In this document: positions 53,472 to 62,383 of the stretch, in pieces
Layout of the letters: the number at the start of each line of letters is the position of its first letter
Numbering within the stretch: the stretch's first letter is position 1
Source of the DNA: Sagittula stellata E-37
GTDB lineage: Bacteria > Pseudomonadota > Alphaproteobacteria > Rhodobacterales > Rhodobacteraceae
Assembly (NCBI RefSeq): GCF_039724765.1
Contig: NZ_CP155729.1
Coordinates: forward strand, 1,807,501-1,871,500
Length of the DNA: 64,000 nucleotides
Direction: 5' to 3'
The notes under the pieces: generated by a model
What the model was told of the DNA's origin: nothing
The model's database searches: none
Seen by the model: only the letters and a program-made list of their open reading frames with translations
Position numbers and translations under genes: made by a program

Positions 53472-55133
53472 ATGACGAAGCGAATCGATTTCCAGGTCGA
53501 TCCCACGGCCTACAGGCACTGGAAGGTGCATTACGACGGACCGGTGGCGAACCTGCACATGGATGTCGACGAGAACGGCGGCCTGTTCGACGGCTACCAG
53601 CTGAAGATGAACTCCTACGATCTGGGTGTCGACATCGAGCTGGCGGACATCGTCCAGCGGATGCGGTTCGAGCATCCGGAGGTCAAGGTCGTGGTGATGA
53701 AGTCCGACAAGGACCGGATCTTCTGCGCGGGCGCCAACATCCGGATGCTGGGCGGGGCCAAACATTCGCACAAGGTGAACTTCTGCAAGTTCACCAACGA
53801 GACGCGCAACACCTTCGAGGCGGCGGAAGAGGACAGCGGCCAGATGTACATCGCGGCGGTCAAGGGCGCCTGCGCGGGCGGCGGTTACGAGCTGGCGCTG
53901 GCCTGCAATCACATCATGCTGACCGACGATTCGTCGTCCTCCGTGTCGCTGCCGGAGGTGCCTCTGCTGGCGGTGCTGCCGGGGACGGGCGGGCTGACCC
54001 GGGTGACCGACAAGCGCAAGGTGCGCCGCGACCGGGCGGACGTGTTCTGCTCGACCGAGGAAGGCGTGCGCGGCAAGCGGGCGCAGGAGTGGAAACTGGT
54101 CGACGAGGTGATCCCCAACTCGAAGTTCGACGCCACGGTGGACGAACGGGCGCGCGAATTCGCTGCGGCGTCGAAGAAGGCCGACGTCGAGAAGGGCATC
54201 GCGCTGACGCCGCTGGACCGGACGTTCCACGACGACGGTTCCGTCACCTATTCGACGGTGGAGGTGCAGGCCGACCGCGCCGGCCGGACGGTGACGATCC
54301 TCGTCAAGGGGCCGGAGGGCGAGGCGCCCGCCGACATGGCGGCCTTCGAGGCCGAGGGCGACCGGTCCTGGATGCTGCGAGCGGCGCGCGAACTCGACGA
54401 CGCGATCCTGCACCTGCGGCTGAACGAGCCGGAGCTGGGTCTGATGGTCTTCAAGACCCAGGGCGACCCGGAGAAGCTGCTGGCACACGAGGCGCTCCTG
54501 ATGGCCAACAGGGCGCATTGGCTGGCCAACGAGGTGCTGGAGTACTGGAAGCGTGTGCTGAAGCGGGTCGACGTGACTTCGCGCTCGATGGTGGCGCTGG
54601 TGGAGCACGGGTCGTGCTTTGCCGGTGTGCTGGCCGAGCTGCTCTGGGCGGTGGACCGGTCCTACATGATGGAAGACGAGTTCGAGGGCGACAACCGGCC
54701 CATCGCGACCGTCACCCTGTCGGATGCCAATTTCGGCCCGATGCCCATGGCGAACGGGCTGACCCGGCTGCAGACCCGGTTCCTGGACGACGATGCCGCG
54801 CTGGGCGCCTGCGCGGAGGTGAAGGGCGAGGCGCTGGAGGCCGAGGCGGCGGAAGAGGCCGGCCTTGTCACCATGATCCTCGACGACATCGACTGGGAGG
54901 ACGAGATCCGCATCTTCCTAGAGGAGCGGGCCTCCTTCAGTCCGGACGCGATGACGGGGATGGAGGCGAACCTGCGCTTTGCCGGGCCGGAAACCATGGA
55001 GACGCGGATCTTCGGCCGACTGACCGCCTGGCAGAACTGGATCTTCATCCGTCCGAATGCCGTGGGCGAGAACGGGGCGCTGCAGCGCTACGGCACCGGC
55101 GTCCGGGGCGATTACAACATGGAGCGCGTGTAA
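53472..55133 (+). CDS. boxC: 2,3-epoxybenzoyl-CoA dihydrolase (ring-cleaving)
   Basis: 553 aa, crotonase superfamily. It contains two crotonase-like halves; the first shows SDKDRIFCAGANIRMLGG and VKGACAGGGYELALAC, the oxyanion-hole segments. Length and the VSLPEVPLLAVLPGTGGLTRVTDKR region match BoxC. It opens the epoxidised ring hydrolytically, releasing formate and 3,4-dehydroadipyl-CoA semialdehyde. GGGAGGAG precedes the ATG. Two hairpins separate it from boxB. Confidence 0.95.
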   Translation: MTKRIDFQVDPTAYRHWKVHYDGPVANLHMDVDENGGLFDGYQLKMNSYDLGVDIELADIVQRMRFEHPEVKVVVMKSDKDRIFCAGANIRMLGGAKHSHKVNFCKFTNETRNTFEAAEEDSGQMYIAAVKGACAGGGYELALACNHIMLTDDSSSSVSLPEVPLLAVLPGTGGLTRVTDKRKVRRDRADVFCSTEEGVRGKRAQEWKLVDEVIPNSKFDATVDERAREFAAASKKADVEKGIALTPLDRTFHDDGSVTYSTVEVQADRAGRTVTILVKGPEGEAPADMAAFEAEGDRSWMLRAARELDDAILHLRLNEPELGLMVFKTQGDPEKLLAHEALLMANRAHWLANEVLEYWKRVLKRVDVTSRSMVALVEHGSCFAGVLAELLWAVDRSYMMEDEFEGDNRPIATVTLSDANFGPMPMANGLTRLQTRFLDDDAALGACAEVKGEALEAEAAEEAGLVTMILDDIDWEDEIRIFLEERASFSPDAMTGMEANLRFAGPETMETRIFGRLTAWQNWIFIRPNAVGENGALQRYGTGVRGDYNMERV

Positions 55134-55146
55134 CGGCGCGAGGCAG

Positions 55147-55200
55147 AAGACTTTTCGTCCGAAAAGTCTTTGAGGGGCAGAGTTTTCGTCAAAAACTCTG
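55147..55200 (+). repeat. Twin hairpins between boxC and boxB
   Basis: AAGACTTTTCG (55147-55157) pairs with CGAAAAGTCTT (55160-55170), and CAGAGTTTT (55178-55186) with AAAACTCTG (55192-55200). Both are A/T-rich stems with similar sequence. They could stabilise or process the polycistronic mRNA and so set relative boxC and boxB levels, or act as a weak terminator. Confidence 0.6.
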
Positions 55201-55221
55201 GATCACCGAGGAGGAAACGGA

Positions 55222-56673
55222 ATGCTTGACCTGATCAACGTGAGCTACGACACCCAGATTCCGAACAATGTCGGGCTCTCGGGTGACAAGAAGGTGCTCA
55301 AGGCGCTTGAGCGCTGGCACCCGGGTTACATCAACTGGTGGAACGACCTGATCCCGCAGAATTTCCAGGAGTCGATGGTCTACCTGCGGACCGCCGTTTC
55401 CGTCGATCCGAAAGGCTGGGCGAAGTTCGATTACGTGAAGATGCCGGAATACCGCTGGGGCGTCCTGCTGGCCCCTCAGGTCGAAGACCGGCGCATCCCC
55501 TGCGGCGAGCATGCGGGGCAGCCTGCGTGGCAGGAGGTTCCGGGCGAGTATCGCAACATGCTCAAGCGCCTGATCGTGATCCAGGGGGACACGGAGCCGG
55601 GCTCGGTCGAGCAGCAGCGGTTCCTGGGTCTCACCGCGCCGTCGCTTTACGACATGCGCAACCTCTTCCAGGTGAACGTGGAAGAGGGGCGTCACCTCTG
55701 GGCGATGGTCTACCTGCTGTTCAAGTATTTCGGCAAGGATGGCCGCGAGGAGGCGGACGACCTCTTGCGCCGGTCGTCCGGGTCGGACGAAGCGCCGCGC
55801 ATGCTGGGGGCCTTCAACGAGGAGACGCCGGACTGGCTGTCGTTCTTCATGTTCACCTACTTCACCGACCGCGACGGCAAGATGCAGCTCGAATCGCTGG
55901 CCCAGTCGGGCTTCGATCCCCTCAGCCGGACCTGCCGTTTCATGCTGACCGAGGAAGCGCACCACATGTTCGTGGGCGAGACGGGCGTCGGCCGCACCAT
56001 CCAGGCCACCTGCGAGGCGATGAACAAGGCAGGGATCACCGATCCCTACGATATCAACAAGATCCGTGAGCTGGGTGTGATCGACCTGCCGACGATCCAG
56101 AAGAAGCTGAACCTGCACTACACGCTGTCTCTGGACCTGTTCGGGCAGGAGGTGTCGACCAACGCCGCCAATGCCTTCAACGCGGGCATCAAGGGCCGCT
56201 ACATGGAGACGCGGATCGACGACGACCACCAGTTGAAGGGCGACACCTACGTTGTACGCTCGATCAGGGACGGTCTGATCGTGGCCGAGGACGTGCCGGC
56301 GCTGACCGCGATCAACATGCGCCTGCGCGACGATTACGTGCGCGATGCCGCCGGCGGCGTGGGCCGCTGGAACAAGACCATCGAGAAGGCGGGGATCGAC
56401 TTCCAGCTCAGGCTGCCGCACGAGGCGTTCCACCGCCAGATCGGCATCTTCTCGGCGATCAAGGCGGACCCGGAGGGCAACATCCTGTCCGAGGACGACT
56501 GGGCGAAGCGCCGCGACGAGTGGCTGCCGTCGCAGGCCGACGGCGATTTCATCCAGTCGCTGATGAAGCCGTGCTTCGAGCCGGGCAAGTTCGCGTCCTG
56601 GATCGCGCCGCCGAAGGTCGGGATCGACAACAAGCCGGGCGACTTCGAGTACGTCAAGCTGCACATGGCCTGA
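55222..56673 (+). CDS. boxB: Benzoyl-CoA 2,3-epoxidase, oxygenase subunit
   Basis: 483 aa, class I di-iron enzyme. Putative iron-ligand motifs are NVEEGRHLWAM and TEEAHHMFVGETG. The overall sequence (LINVSYDTQIPNNVGLS start, ERWHPGYINWWNDLIP) matches BoxB. With BoxA it inserts one oxygen atom into benzoyl-CoA. The start is ATG 55222 after GAGGAAAC. Confidence 0.95.
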   Translation: MLDLINVSYDTQIPNNVGLSGDKKVLKALERWHPGYINWWNDLIPQNFQESMVYLRTAVSVDPKGWAKFDYVKMPEYRWGVLLAPQVEDRRIPCGEHAGQPAWQEVPGEYRNMLKRLIVIQGDTEPGSVEQQRFLGLTAPSLYDMRNLFQVNVEEGRHLWAMVYLLFKYFGKDGREEADDLLRRSSGSDEAPRMLGAFNEETPDWLSFFMFTYFTDRDGKMQLESLAQSGFDPLSRTCRFMLTEEAHHMFVGETGVGRTIQATCEAMNKAGITDPYDINKIRELGVIDLPTIQKKLNLHYTLSLDLFGQEVSTNAANAFNAGIKGRYMETRIDDDHQLKGDTYVVRSIRDGLIVAEDVPALTAINMRLRDDYVRDAAGGVGRWNKTIEKAGIDFQLRLPHEAFHRQIGIFSAIKADPEGNILSEDDWAKRRDEWLPSQADGDFIQSLMKPCFEPGKFASWIAPPKVGIDNKPGDFEYVKLHMA

Positions 56674-56742
56674 AGGCCCGTGCGGGAGCCGGGGCTGTGC
56701 GTGCGGCGCGGCCCCGGACCACCCGGAAAGGAGCGTGCTGCG

Positions 56743-57123
56743 ATGAGCGATCCGGCGACCAACACGGCCAATGCCAGGGCCTTCTACGACATGATGTTCA
56801 ACCAGTGTCGTCCGAGGGAGGCAGTGGCGGCCTATGTCGGGGACGACTACATCCAGCACAACCCGCATGTCGCCTCGGGCAAGGAGGGGTTCATCGCCTA
56901 CTTCGAGCGGATGGCGCGGGAGTACCCCGGCAAGCGGGTGGAATTCGTTCGGACCGTGGCCGAGGGCGACCTTGTCGTCCTGCACTGTCACCAGATCTGG
57001 CCCGACGAGGACTACGCGGGCATCGACATCTTCCGTTTCGACGCGGAGGGCCGGATCGTGGAGCACTGGGACGTCCTGCAGCTGCTGCCGGAGACCGCGG
57101 CGCACGGCAACGGGATGTTCTGA
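56743..57123 (+). CDS. SnoaL/NTF2-like protein in the box operon
   Basis: 126 aa from ATG 56743, with AAAGGAG upstream. NTF2-fold polyketide-cyclase-like family: [62 protein letters not shown]. Such proteins bind or isomerise small molecules. Its job between boxB and boxA is unknown. A longer frame upstream lacks an SD. Confidence 0.85.
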   Translation: MSDPATNTANARAFYDMMFNQCRPREAVAAYVGDDYIQHNPHVASGKEGFIAYFERMAREYPGKRVEFVRTVAEGDLVVLHCHQIWPDEDYAGIDIFRFDAEGRIVEHWDVLQLLPETAAHGNGMF

Positions 57124-57156
57124 TAGACGTTCGAAAGGGTCGGGGAGGACCTTGTC

Positions 57157-57330
57157 ATGCAGATGGAACGCAAGATCGGCCACGCACCGCGCGTGGCGGC
57201 ACTGGGCGAGGACTTCCTCGCCGGACAGGCCGGATGCCCCGGCTGCATCGGCTGCACGGGCTGCCGGGGGCTGTGTGAGCAGCTGATCGAGATGCTCTCG
57301 GTCCCGGAGGCGGTGCTGCGCCGAGACTGA
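57157..57330 (+). CDS. Small cysteine-rich protein, 57 aa, between boxB and boxA
   Basis: ATG 57157 with GGGGAGGA eight bases upstream; stop 57328-57330. Five Cys in the pattern CPGCIGCTGCRGLC (residues 27, 30, 33, 36, 40), CxxCxxCxxCxxxC, embedded in a basic N-terminus and an acidic C-terminal helix. The arrangement could bind a [4Fe-4S] cluster or zinc. Its place just before the ferredoxin-reductase gene boxA suggests an electron-transfer or assembly role (inference). I recognise no family. Confidence 0.6.
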   Translation: MQMERKIGHAPRVAALGEDFLAGQAGCPGCIGCTGCRGLCEQLIEMLSVPEAVLRRD

Positions 57331-57419
57331 CCGCGCGCCAGGGCCCTGCCAGACCCATGCCGGGTCCTTGCCAAACCGTCACAGACGTGTCCCCGTCGTG
57401 GGACCCCGTGGGAGGATTG

Positions 57420-58604
57420 ATGAACAAGCCGTTGAAACAGCACCTGATCGACCCGGAAATCTGCATCCGCTGCTACACATGCGAGATGACCTGTCCGATC
57501 GAGGCGATCACCCACAACGACGACAACGTGGTGGTGGACCCGGACAAGTGCAACTTCTGCATGGATTGCATCCCGGTCTGTCCCACTGGCTCGATCGACG
57601 AGTGGCGCGTGGTCAGGGAGCCCTATTCGCTGGATGCGCAGTTCGGCTGGGTGGAGTTGCCGGAGCAGGAGGACCTGGGCGCCGACGAGGCGGACACCGG
57701 TCTCGAAGCGCTGGACGAAGCGATGGCCGCGCTTCTGGCGGAGGCGCACGCGGGGGCGGGCGGCAAGGCCAAGGCACCGGCCTCGGCGGCCAAGGCGACG
57801 GTGAACCTGTATACGCTGGGCAAGCCCGCGACCGCGAAGGTCACGGGGATCGTGCCGCTGACGAAGGACCCGGGACACGACGTGCGCCATATCATCCTCG
57901 ACTTCGCGGGCCAGCCGATGCCGGTGCTCGAAGGTCAGTCCATCGGGATCATCCCGCCGGGGGCGGACGCGGAGGGCAAGCCCCATCTGCCGCGGCTTTA
58001 TTCCGTGTCGAGCCCGCGCGACGGCGAGCGGCCGAACTACAACAACGTGTCGCTGACGGTGAAGCGGGAGACGGGGGGGCTTTGCTCGAACTACCTGTGC
58101 GACCTGAAGGTCGGCGACGAGGTGCGGGTGACCGGTCCCTTCGGCGCGACCTTCCTGATGCCCGACGACCCGGAGGCGCGGCTTCTGATGATCTGCACCG
58201 GCACGGGATCGGCGCCGATGCGGGCCTTCACCATGCGGCGTCAGCGCACGGTGGGCGGAAAATCCGGGGGCATGGTGATGTTCTTCGGCGCGCGCACGCC
58301 GGATGCGCTGCCCTATTTCGGCCCGCTGAAGAAGGTGCCGGAGGCGTTGCTGGAGCAGCATCTGGTCTATTCGCGGCAGGGCGATGCGAAGGAATACGTG
58401 CAGGACCGGATGCGCGCCGAGGAGGAGCGGGTGGCGGAGCTGCTGCAGGACTTGAAGACCCATGTCTACATCTGCGGTCTGCGCGGCATGGAGGAAGGCG
58501 TCGAGAAGGCGCTGACCAATATCGCCGAGAGCATCGGCCAGCAATGGACCGCGCTGCGGGACGCGATGCGCGACGAGGGCCGCTATCACGTGGAGACGTA
58601 CTGA
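57420..58604 (+). CDS. boxA: Benzoyl-CoA 2,3-epoxidase, reductase subunit
   Basis: 394 aa from ATG 57420 with GGGAGGAT upstream. The N-terminal 2[4Fe-4S] ferredoxin domain has CIRCYTCEMTCP and CNFCMDCIPVCP. A linker of about 70 residues follows, then an FNR-type FAD/NADPH domain: RLYSVSSPRDGE, GGLCSNYLCDL, ICTGTGSAPMRAF. It passes NADPH electrons to BoxB. Confidence 0.95.
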   Translation: MNKPLKQHLIDPEICIRCYTCEMTCPIEAITHNDDNVVVDPDKCNFCMDCIPVCPTGSIDEWRVVREPYSLDAQFGWVELPEQEDLGADEADTGLEALDEAMAALLAEAHAGAGGKAKAPASAAKATVNLYTLGKPATAKVTGIVPLTKDPGHDVRHIILDFAGQPMPVLEGQSIGIIPPGADAEGKPHLPRLYSVSSPRDGERPNYNNVSLTVKRETGGLCSNYLCDLKVGDEVRVTGPFGATFLMPDDPEARLLMICTGTGSAPMRAFTMRRQRTVGGKSGGMVMFFGARTPDALPYFGPLKKVPEALLEQHLVYSRQGDAKEYVQDRMRAEEERVAELLQDLKTHVYICGLRGMEEGVEKALTNIAESIGQQWTALRDAMRDEGRYHVETY

Positions 58605-58620
58605 GCGGGCGGGACCCTGC

Positions 58621-58668
58621 GTGGGGGCCAGCCCCCACACCCCCGGAGTATTTCGGAAGCAAAGAAGC
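58621..58668. repeat. Hairpin plus dispersed intergenic repeat
   Basis: GTGGGGGC (58621-58628) pairs with GCCCCCAC (58631-58638), followed by CCCCGGAGTATTTCGG and a GCAAAGAAGC tail (58641-58668). Same family as 35042, 47461 and 62384. It lies 16 bp after boxA. Confidence 0.55.
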
Positions 58669-58704
58669 AGGGGCGGGGCGCGTCGCTTTGGCCGGCAGCG
58701 GGCA

Positions 58705-59136
58705 ATGTCGCAGGAGGAAGCCGTGGGGCAGCCGTTCGAGCATGAGATCCGGGTGACCTGGGGGGACTGCGATCCCGCGCGGATCGCCTATACGGCGCGC
58801 ATCCCCTGGTTCGCGCTGGATGCGATCAACGCCTGGTGGGAGGAGAAGCTGGGCGGCGGCTGGTTCCAGATGGAGCTGGACCGCGGTGTCGGCACGCCGT
58901 TCGTCAACATGACCATCGATTTCCGCAGTCCGGTCACGCCGCGCCACCGGCTGCTCTGCGCCGTGCGCCCGGTGCGGCTGGGCGAGACCTCGGTCAGTTT
59001 CGAAGTGCTGGGACGGCAGGACGGTGTGCTGTGTTTCGAGGGGCGGTTCACCTGCGTGTTCATCGCCGTGCCGCGTTTTCGCAAGGCGCCGCCGCCGGAG
59101 GATATCCGGGCGGTGGTGGAGGCGCATCTGAACTAG
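58705..59136 (+). CDS. Hot-dog acyl-CoA thioesterase (4-hydroxybenzoyl-CoA thioesterase type)
   Basis: 143 aa from ATG 58705; upstream codons overlap the intergenic repeat. It has the 4HBT motif with the catalytic Asp in VTWGDCDPARIAYTARIPWF, and VNMTIDFRSPVTPRH. It probably hydrolyses benzoyl-CoA or a dead-end aromatic CoA ester, sparing the CoA pool. Conserved near box genes in many bacteria. Confidence 0.88.
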   Translation: MSQEEAVGQPFEHEIRVTWGDCDPARIAYTARIPWFALDAINAWWEEKLGGGWFQMELDRGVGTPFVNMTIDFRSPVTPRHRLLCAVRPVRLGETSVSFEVLGRQDGVLCFEGRFTCVFIAVPRFRKAPPPEDIRAVVEAHLN

Positions 59137-59224
59137 GGGCGGCCGGTGCAGCGTCGCGGTGTGTCGGACGGGGGCGGGACCGCACCCGTTTGCCGTTGCC
59201 ACGGGTGGTGAAGCGGCTAGTGTG

Positions 59225-59239
59225 TGCACTATAATTCAC
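59225..59239. promoter_or_regulatory. BoxR operator candidate upstream of boxR
   Basis: TGCACTATAATTCAC lies 15 bp before the boxR ATG. It is the forward form of the motif at 53348-53362. The position fits autoregulation, and the very short leader may indicate a leaderless or short-leader mRNA. Confidence 0.55.
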
Positions 59240-59254
59240 AACGGTACGAATGGT

Positions 59255-60166
59255 ATGCGCAAGGCTGGGCCTTTGACGGTGGACTTGGGGAAACGCGGGG
59301 CGGAGGCGGATCATGCGGTGGAGGCCTTGCTGGCCCGTGTCGGCGACCGTGTCCGCCGCGCCCGCGAGGCCCGTCACATCCCGCGCCGCGTGTTGTCGGA
59401 GATGTCGGGGGTTTCGCCGCGCTACCTGGCGCAGCTTGAAACCGGCGAGGGCAATATCTCGATCGGGTTGCTGACCAAGGTGGCCTGCGCGCTCGACCTT
59501 TCGGTGGAGCGGCTGGTGGGGGCGGACGATCCGTGGTCGTCCGAGGTGCTGCGCGTGTCGGAGCTGTTCCGCCGGGCCGACCGCGGCATGCAGGCGCGGG
59601 TGCTGGCGCTGCTGGAGGCGCAGGCGCCGGAAGGCGCGCGGGCGCAGCGGGTGTGTCTTGTCGGGCTGCGCGGCGCGGGCAAGTCGACGCTGGGACGGCT
59701 GGCCGGCGAGGCGCTGGGGGTGCCTTTCCTCGAACTCAACGCGGAGATTGCGCGGATCGGCGGGATGCCGGTGGCGGAGATCATGGCGCTGTATGGCGCG
59801 GAAGGCTATCGCGAGCTGGAGGCGGAGGCGCTGGAAGGCGTGATCTCGGCCCATGAGCGGATCGTCCTGGCCGTCGGCGGCGGGCTGGTGGCGGAAAGCG
59901 CCACCTACGAGCGTGTGCTGGAGCGGTTCCACACCGTGTGGGTCAAGGCGGCGCCGGAGGAGCACATGGCGCGGGTGCGCGCGCAGGGCGACCTGCGGCC
60001 CATGGCGGGACAGCCGGAGGCGATGCAGCAGTTGCGCACCATCCTGCGTGCCCGCGAGGTGCTGTACGAGCGGGCGCACGCGCAGCTCGACACCAGCGGG
60101 GCCACGCTGGACGAGAGCCTGGCGGCGATGAAGGCGCTTCTGGCGGACGAGGGTTTTCTGGATTGA
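59255..60166 (+). CDS. boxR: BoxR, benzoyl-CoA-responsive regulator (XRE-shikimate kinase fusion)
   Basis: 303 aa from ATG 59255; no SD is visible. The N-terminal XRE helix-turn-helix (about 20-85) has RRAREARHIPRRVLSEMSGVS and YLAQLETGEGNISIGLL. The C-terminal shikimate-kinase-like domain has the Walker A GLRGAGKSTLG and FLELNAEIARIGGM. In the BoxR/BzdR family this second domain binds benzoyl-CoA and relieves repression. Likely targets are the repeated motifs found before bclA, boxC, boxR and perhaps the TRAP genes. Confidence 0.95.
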   Translation: MRKAGPLTVDLGKRGAEADHAVEALLARVGDRVRRAREARHIPRRVLSEMSGVSPRYLAQLETGEGNISIGLLTKVACALDLSVERLVGADDPWSSEVLRVSELFRRADRGMQARVLALLEAQAPEGARAQRVCLVGLRGAGKSTLGRLAGEALGVPFLELNAEIARIGGMPVAEIMALYGAEGYRELEAEALEGVISAHERIVLAVGGGLVAESATYERVLERFHTVWVKAAPEEHMARVRAQGDLRPMAGQPEAMQQLRTILRAREVLYERAHAQLDTSGATLDESLAAMKALLADEGFLD

Positions 60167-60201
60167 CCGGCGGCCGCGGGCTGCCACGGAAGGAGTGACG
60201 G

Positions 60202-62268
60202 ATGGCTGTGAGCTGCCGCAGAGAGGGCACGGCCCTGATCGTGACATTGGACAACCCGCCGGTGAACGCCATCGTTCTCGCGGTGCGGGAGGGGCTGGTG
60301 GCGGCTTTGGCGCGGGCCGGGACGGAAGAGGGGCTGAGCCGCGTGGTGCTGACGGGTGCGGGCCGGGCCTTTGCCGCGGGCGGCGATGCCCGGGAGTTCG
60401 ACGCGCCCGCCGTGGCACCGCACCTGAACGACGTCGTGGCGGGCATCGAGGCCTGCGAGGTGCCATGGGTGGCGGCGATCAACGGCGTGGCGCTGGGGGG
60501 CGGCTGCGAGCTGGCCTTGGCGTGCCGCTACCGGATCGCGGCGCCGGGGGTACAGATCGGCCTGCCGGAGGTCACGCTCGGCGTGGTGCCGGGGGCGGGC
60601 GGGACGCAACGCCTGCCGCGGCTGATCGGCATGGCGGCGGCGCTGGAGTTGATCCCCACCGGCAAGCCGGTCAACGCCGAAAGGGCGGAGGCGCTGGGGC
60701 TGGTCGACGGGGTGGCGGTGGATCCGCTGGCGGTCGCGCTGGGGTTGGACGTGGGGACGCTGGCGCTGGCCGCGCCGGTCTGCGACCTGCCCGTGCCGGA
60801 GATGGACGCGGAGGCGGTTGAGGCGGCGCAGGCTCTGGCAGCGAAGAAGATGCCGCAACAGGTGGCGCCACTGACAGCCATCGCGCTGATCGCCTCGACC
60901 CCGGCGGTGACACTGGCCGAGGGGCTGGCGGAGGAGCGCAGGGCCTTCCTGACGCTTCGGACGGACAGCCAGGCGCGGGCGCTGCGGCATGTCTTCTTTG
61001 CCGAACGCGGGGCGAAGGCGCCCCGCTGGCTGGAAGACGCGCCGGGCGACACGGGCCACGTCGCGGTGGTTGGCGGCGGTACGATGGGCGCGGGGATCGC
61101 CTATGCCTGCCTGAACGCCGGGTTGCGGGTGACGCTGCTGGAAACAGGTGCCGATGGGGTGACGCGCGCAGAGGAGAACGTCGGCCGGATCGTAGATGCC
61201 TCGTTGAAACGCGGCCTGATCTCTGAAGCCGGTGCAAAGGAACGCCGGGCGCGGCTGGCGGTGGCGTCGGACTATGCGGCGGCGGAAGGTGCGGGGCTGG
61301 CGATCGAGGCGGCCTTCGAGTCGATGGACGTCAAGCGCGAGATCTTCGGGCGGTTGCAGGCGGCACTGTCGCCGGACGCGGTGCTTGCGACGAACACATC
61401 CTACCTCGACATCGACGAGATCGCGCGGTCGGTGGACGACCCTGCGCGCGTGGTGGGGCTGCATTTCTTCGCGCCCGCGCACATCATGAAACTTCTGGAG
61501 ATCGTGAAGGGAGAGGCGACCTCGGACCGGGCGCTGGCCTCCGGCTTTGCGCTGGCGAAGACGCTGAGGAAAGTGCCGGTGCTCGCCGGGGTCTGCGACG
61601 GGTTCATCGGGAACCGTATCCTTGCGCGTTACCGCGAGGCGGCGGACACGGTGCTGATGGACGGCTCCACCCCGTGGGAGATCGACGAGGCGATGGTGGC
61701 TTTCGGTTACGCCATGGGACCTTACGAGGCACAGGACCTGTCGGGTCTGGACATCGCCCATGCCAACCGCCGGCGGCAGGACGCGACGCGCGATCCCGCG
61801 CGGCGCTATATCCCCATTGCCGACCGAATGGTCGAACTGGGCAAGCTGGGGCGCAAGACCGGGGCGGGCTGGTATCGCTACCCGGGCGGCGGCGGCAAGG
61901 TGGAGGATCCCATCGTAGCGGACCTCGCGCTGGAAGAGGCGCATTTCGCCGGGATTGTGCGCGTCGACTATGCCCCCGATGAGATCCGGGAGCGGCTGCT
62001 CCTGGCGATGATCAACGAGGCAGCGGACATCCTCGGAGAAGGGATCGCGGCGCGGGCCCTGGACATCGACCTGGTGACCCTCTTCGGCTACGGCTTCCCG
62101 CGCTGGCGCGGCGGTCTGATGTGGTACGCGGATGAATGGGGCGTGCCGGAAATCGTGGCGAAGCTGAAGGTGCTGGCCGAGGAAGACCCGGTTGCCTGGA
62201 AGCTGTCTCCGGTGCTGCGGGACTGTGCGGCGTCGGGAACGCCGCTGGCGGAGTGGCGGCGCAACTGA
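60202..62268 (+). CDS. Fused enoyl-CoA hydratase / 3-hydroxyacyl-CoA dehydrogenase
   Basis: 688 aa with GAAGGAG before the ATG. The N-terminal crotonase domain (GAGRAFAAGGDAREF, ALGGGCELALACRY, LPEVTLGVVPGAGGTQRLPR) precedes an NAD-binding domain (VVGGGTMGAGIA) and a 3HCDH C-terminus (GNRILARYREA). It is FadB/FadJ-like without an isomerase region. In the box pathway such a protein can hydrate and oxidise dehydroadipyl-CoA towards beta-ketoadipyl-CoA. It follows boxR by 35 bp. Confidence 0.9.
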   Translation: MAVSCRREGTALIVTLDNPPVNAIVLAVREGLVAALARAGTEEGLSRVVLTGAGRAFAAGGDAREFDAPAVAPHLNDVVAGIEACEVPWVAAINGVALGGGCELALACRYRIAAPGVQIGLPEVTLGVVPGAGGTQRLPRLIGMAAALELIPTGKPVNAERAEALGLVDGVAVDPLAVALGLDVGTLALAAPVCDLPVPEMDAEAVEAAQALAAKKMPQQVAPLTAIALIASTPAVTLAEGLAEERRAFLTLRTDSQARALRHVFFAERGAKAPRWLEDAPGDTGHVAVVGGGTMGAGIAYACLNAGLRVTLLETGADGVTRAEENVGRIVDASLKRGLISEAGAKERRARLAVASDYAAAEGAGLAIEAAFESMDVKREIFGRLQAALSPDAVLATNTSYLDIDEIARSVDDPARVVGLHFFAPAHIMKLLEIVKGEATSDRALASGFALAKTLRKVPVLAGVCDGFIGNRILARYREAADTVLMDGSTPWEIDEAMVAFGYAMGPYEAQDLSGLDIAHANRRRQDATRDPARRYIPIADRMVELGKLGRKTGAGWYRYPGGGGKVEDPIVADLALEEAHFAGIVRVDYAPDEIRERLLLAMINEAADILGEGIAARALDIDLVTLFGYGFPRWRGGLMWYADEWGVPEIVAKLKVLAEEDPVAWKLSPVLRDCAASGTPLAEWRRN

Positions 62269-62383
62269 GGGTTTCGCCTCGCTGGGGCGAGGCGACCCGC
62301 GCGCCCTTCGGGCGCGCTGCCTGGTTCCAATCCGAAGGCGATCGCCAAAAGGGATACGTGCGCCGGCGGTCATGTCCGGTTTT

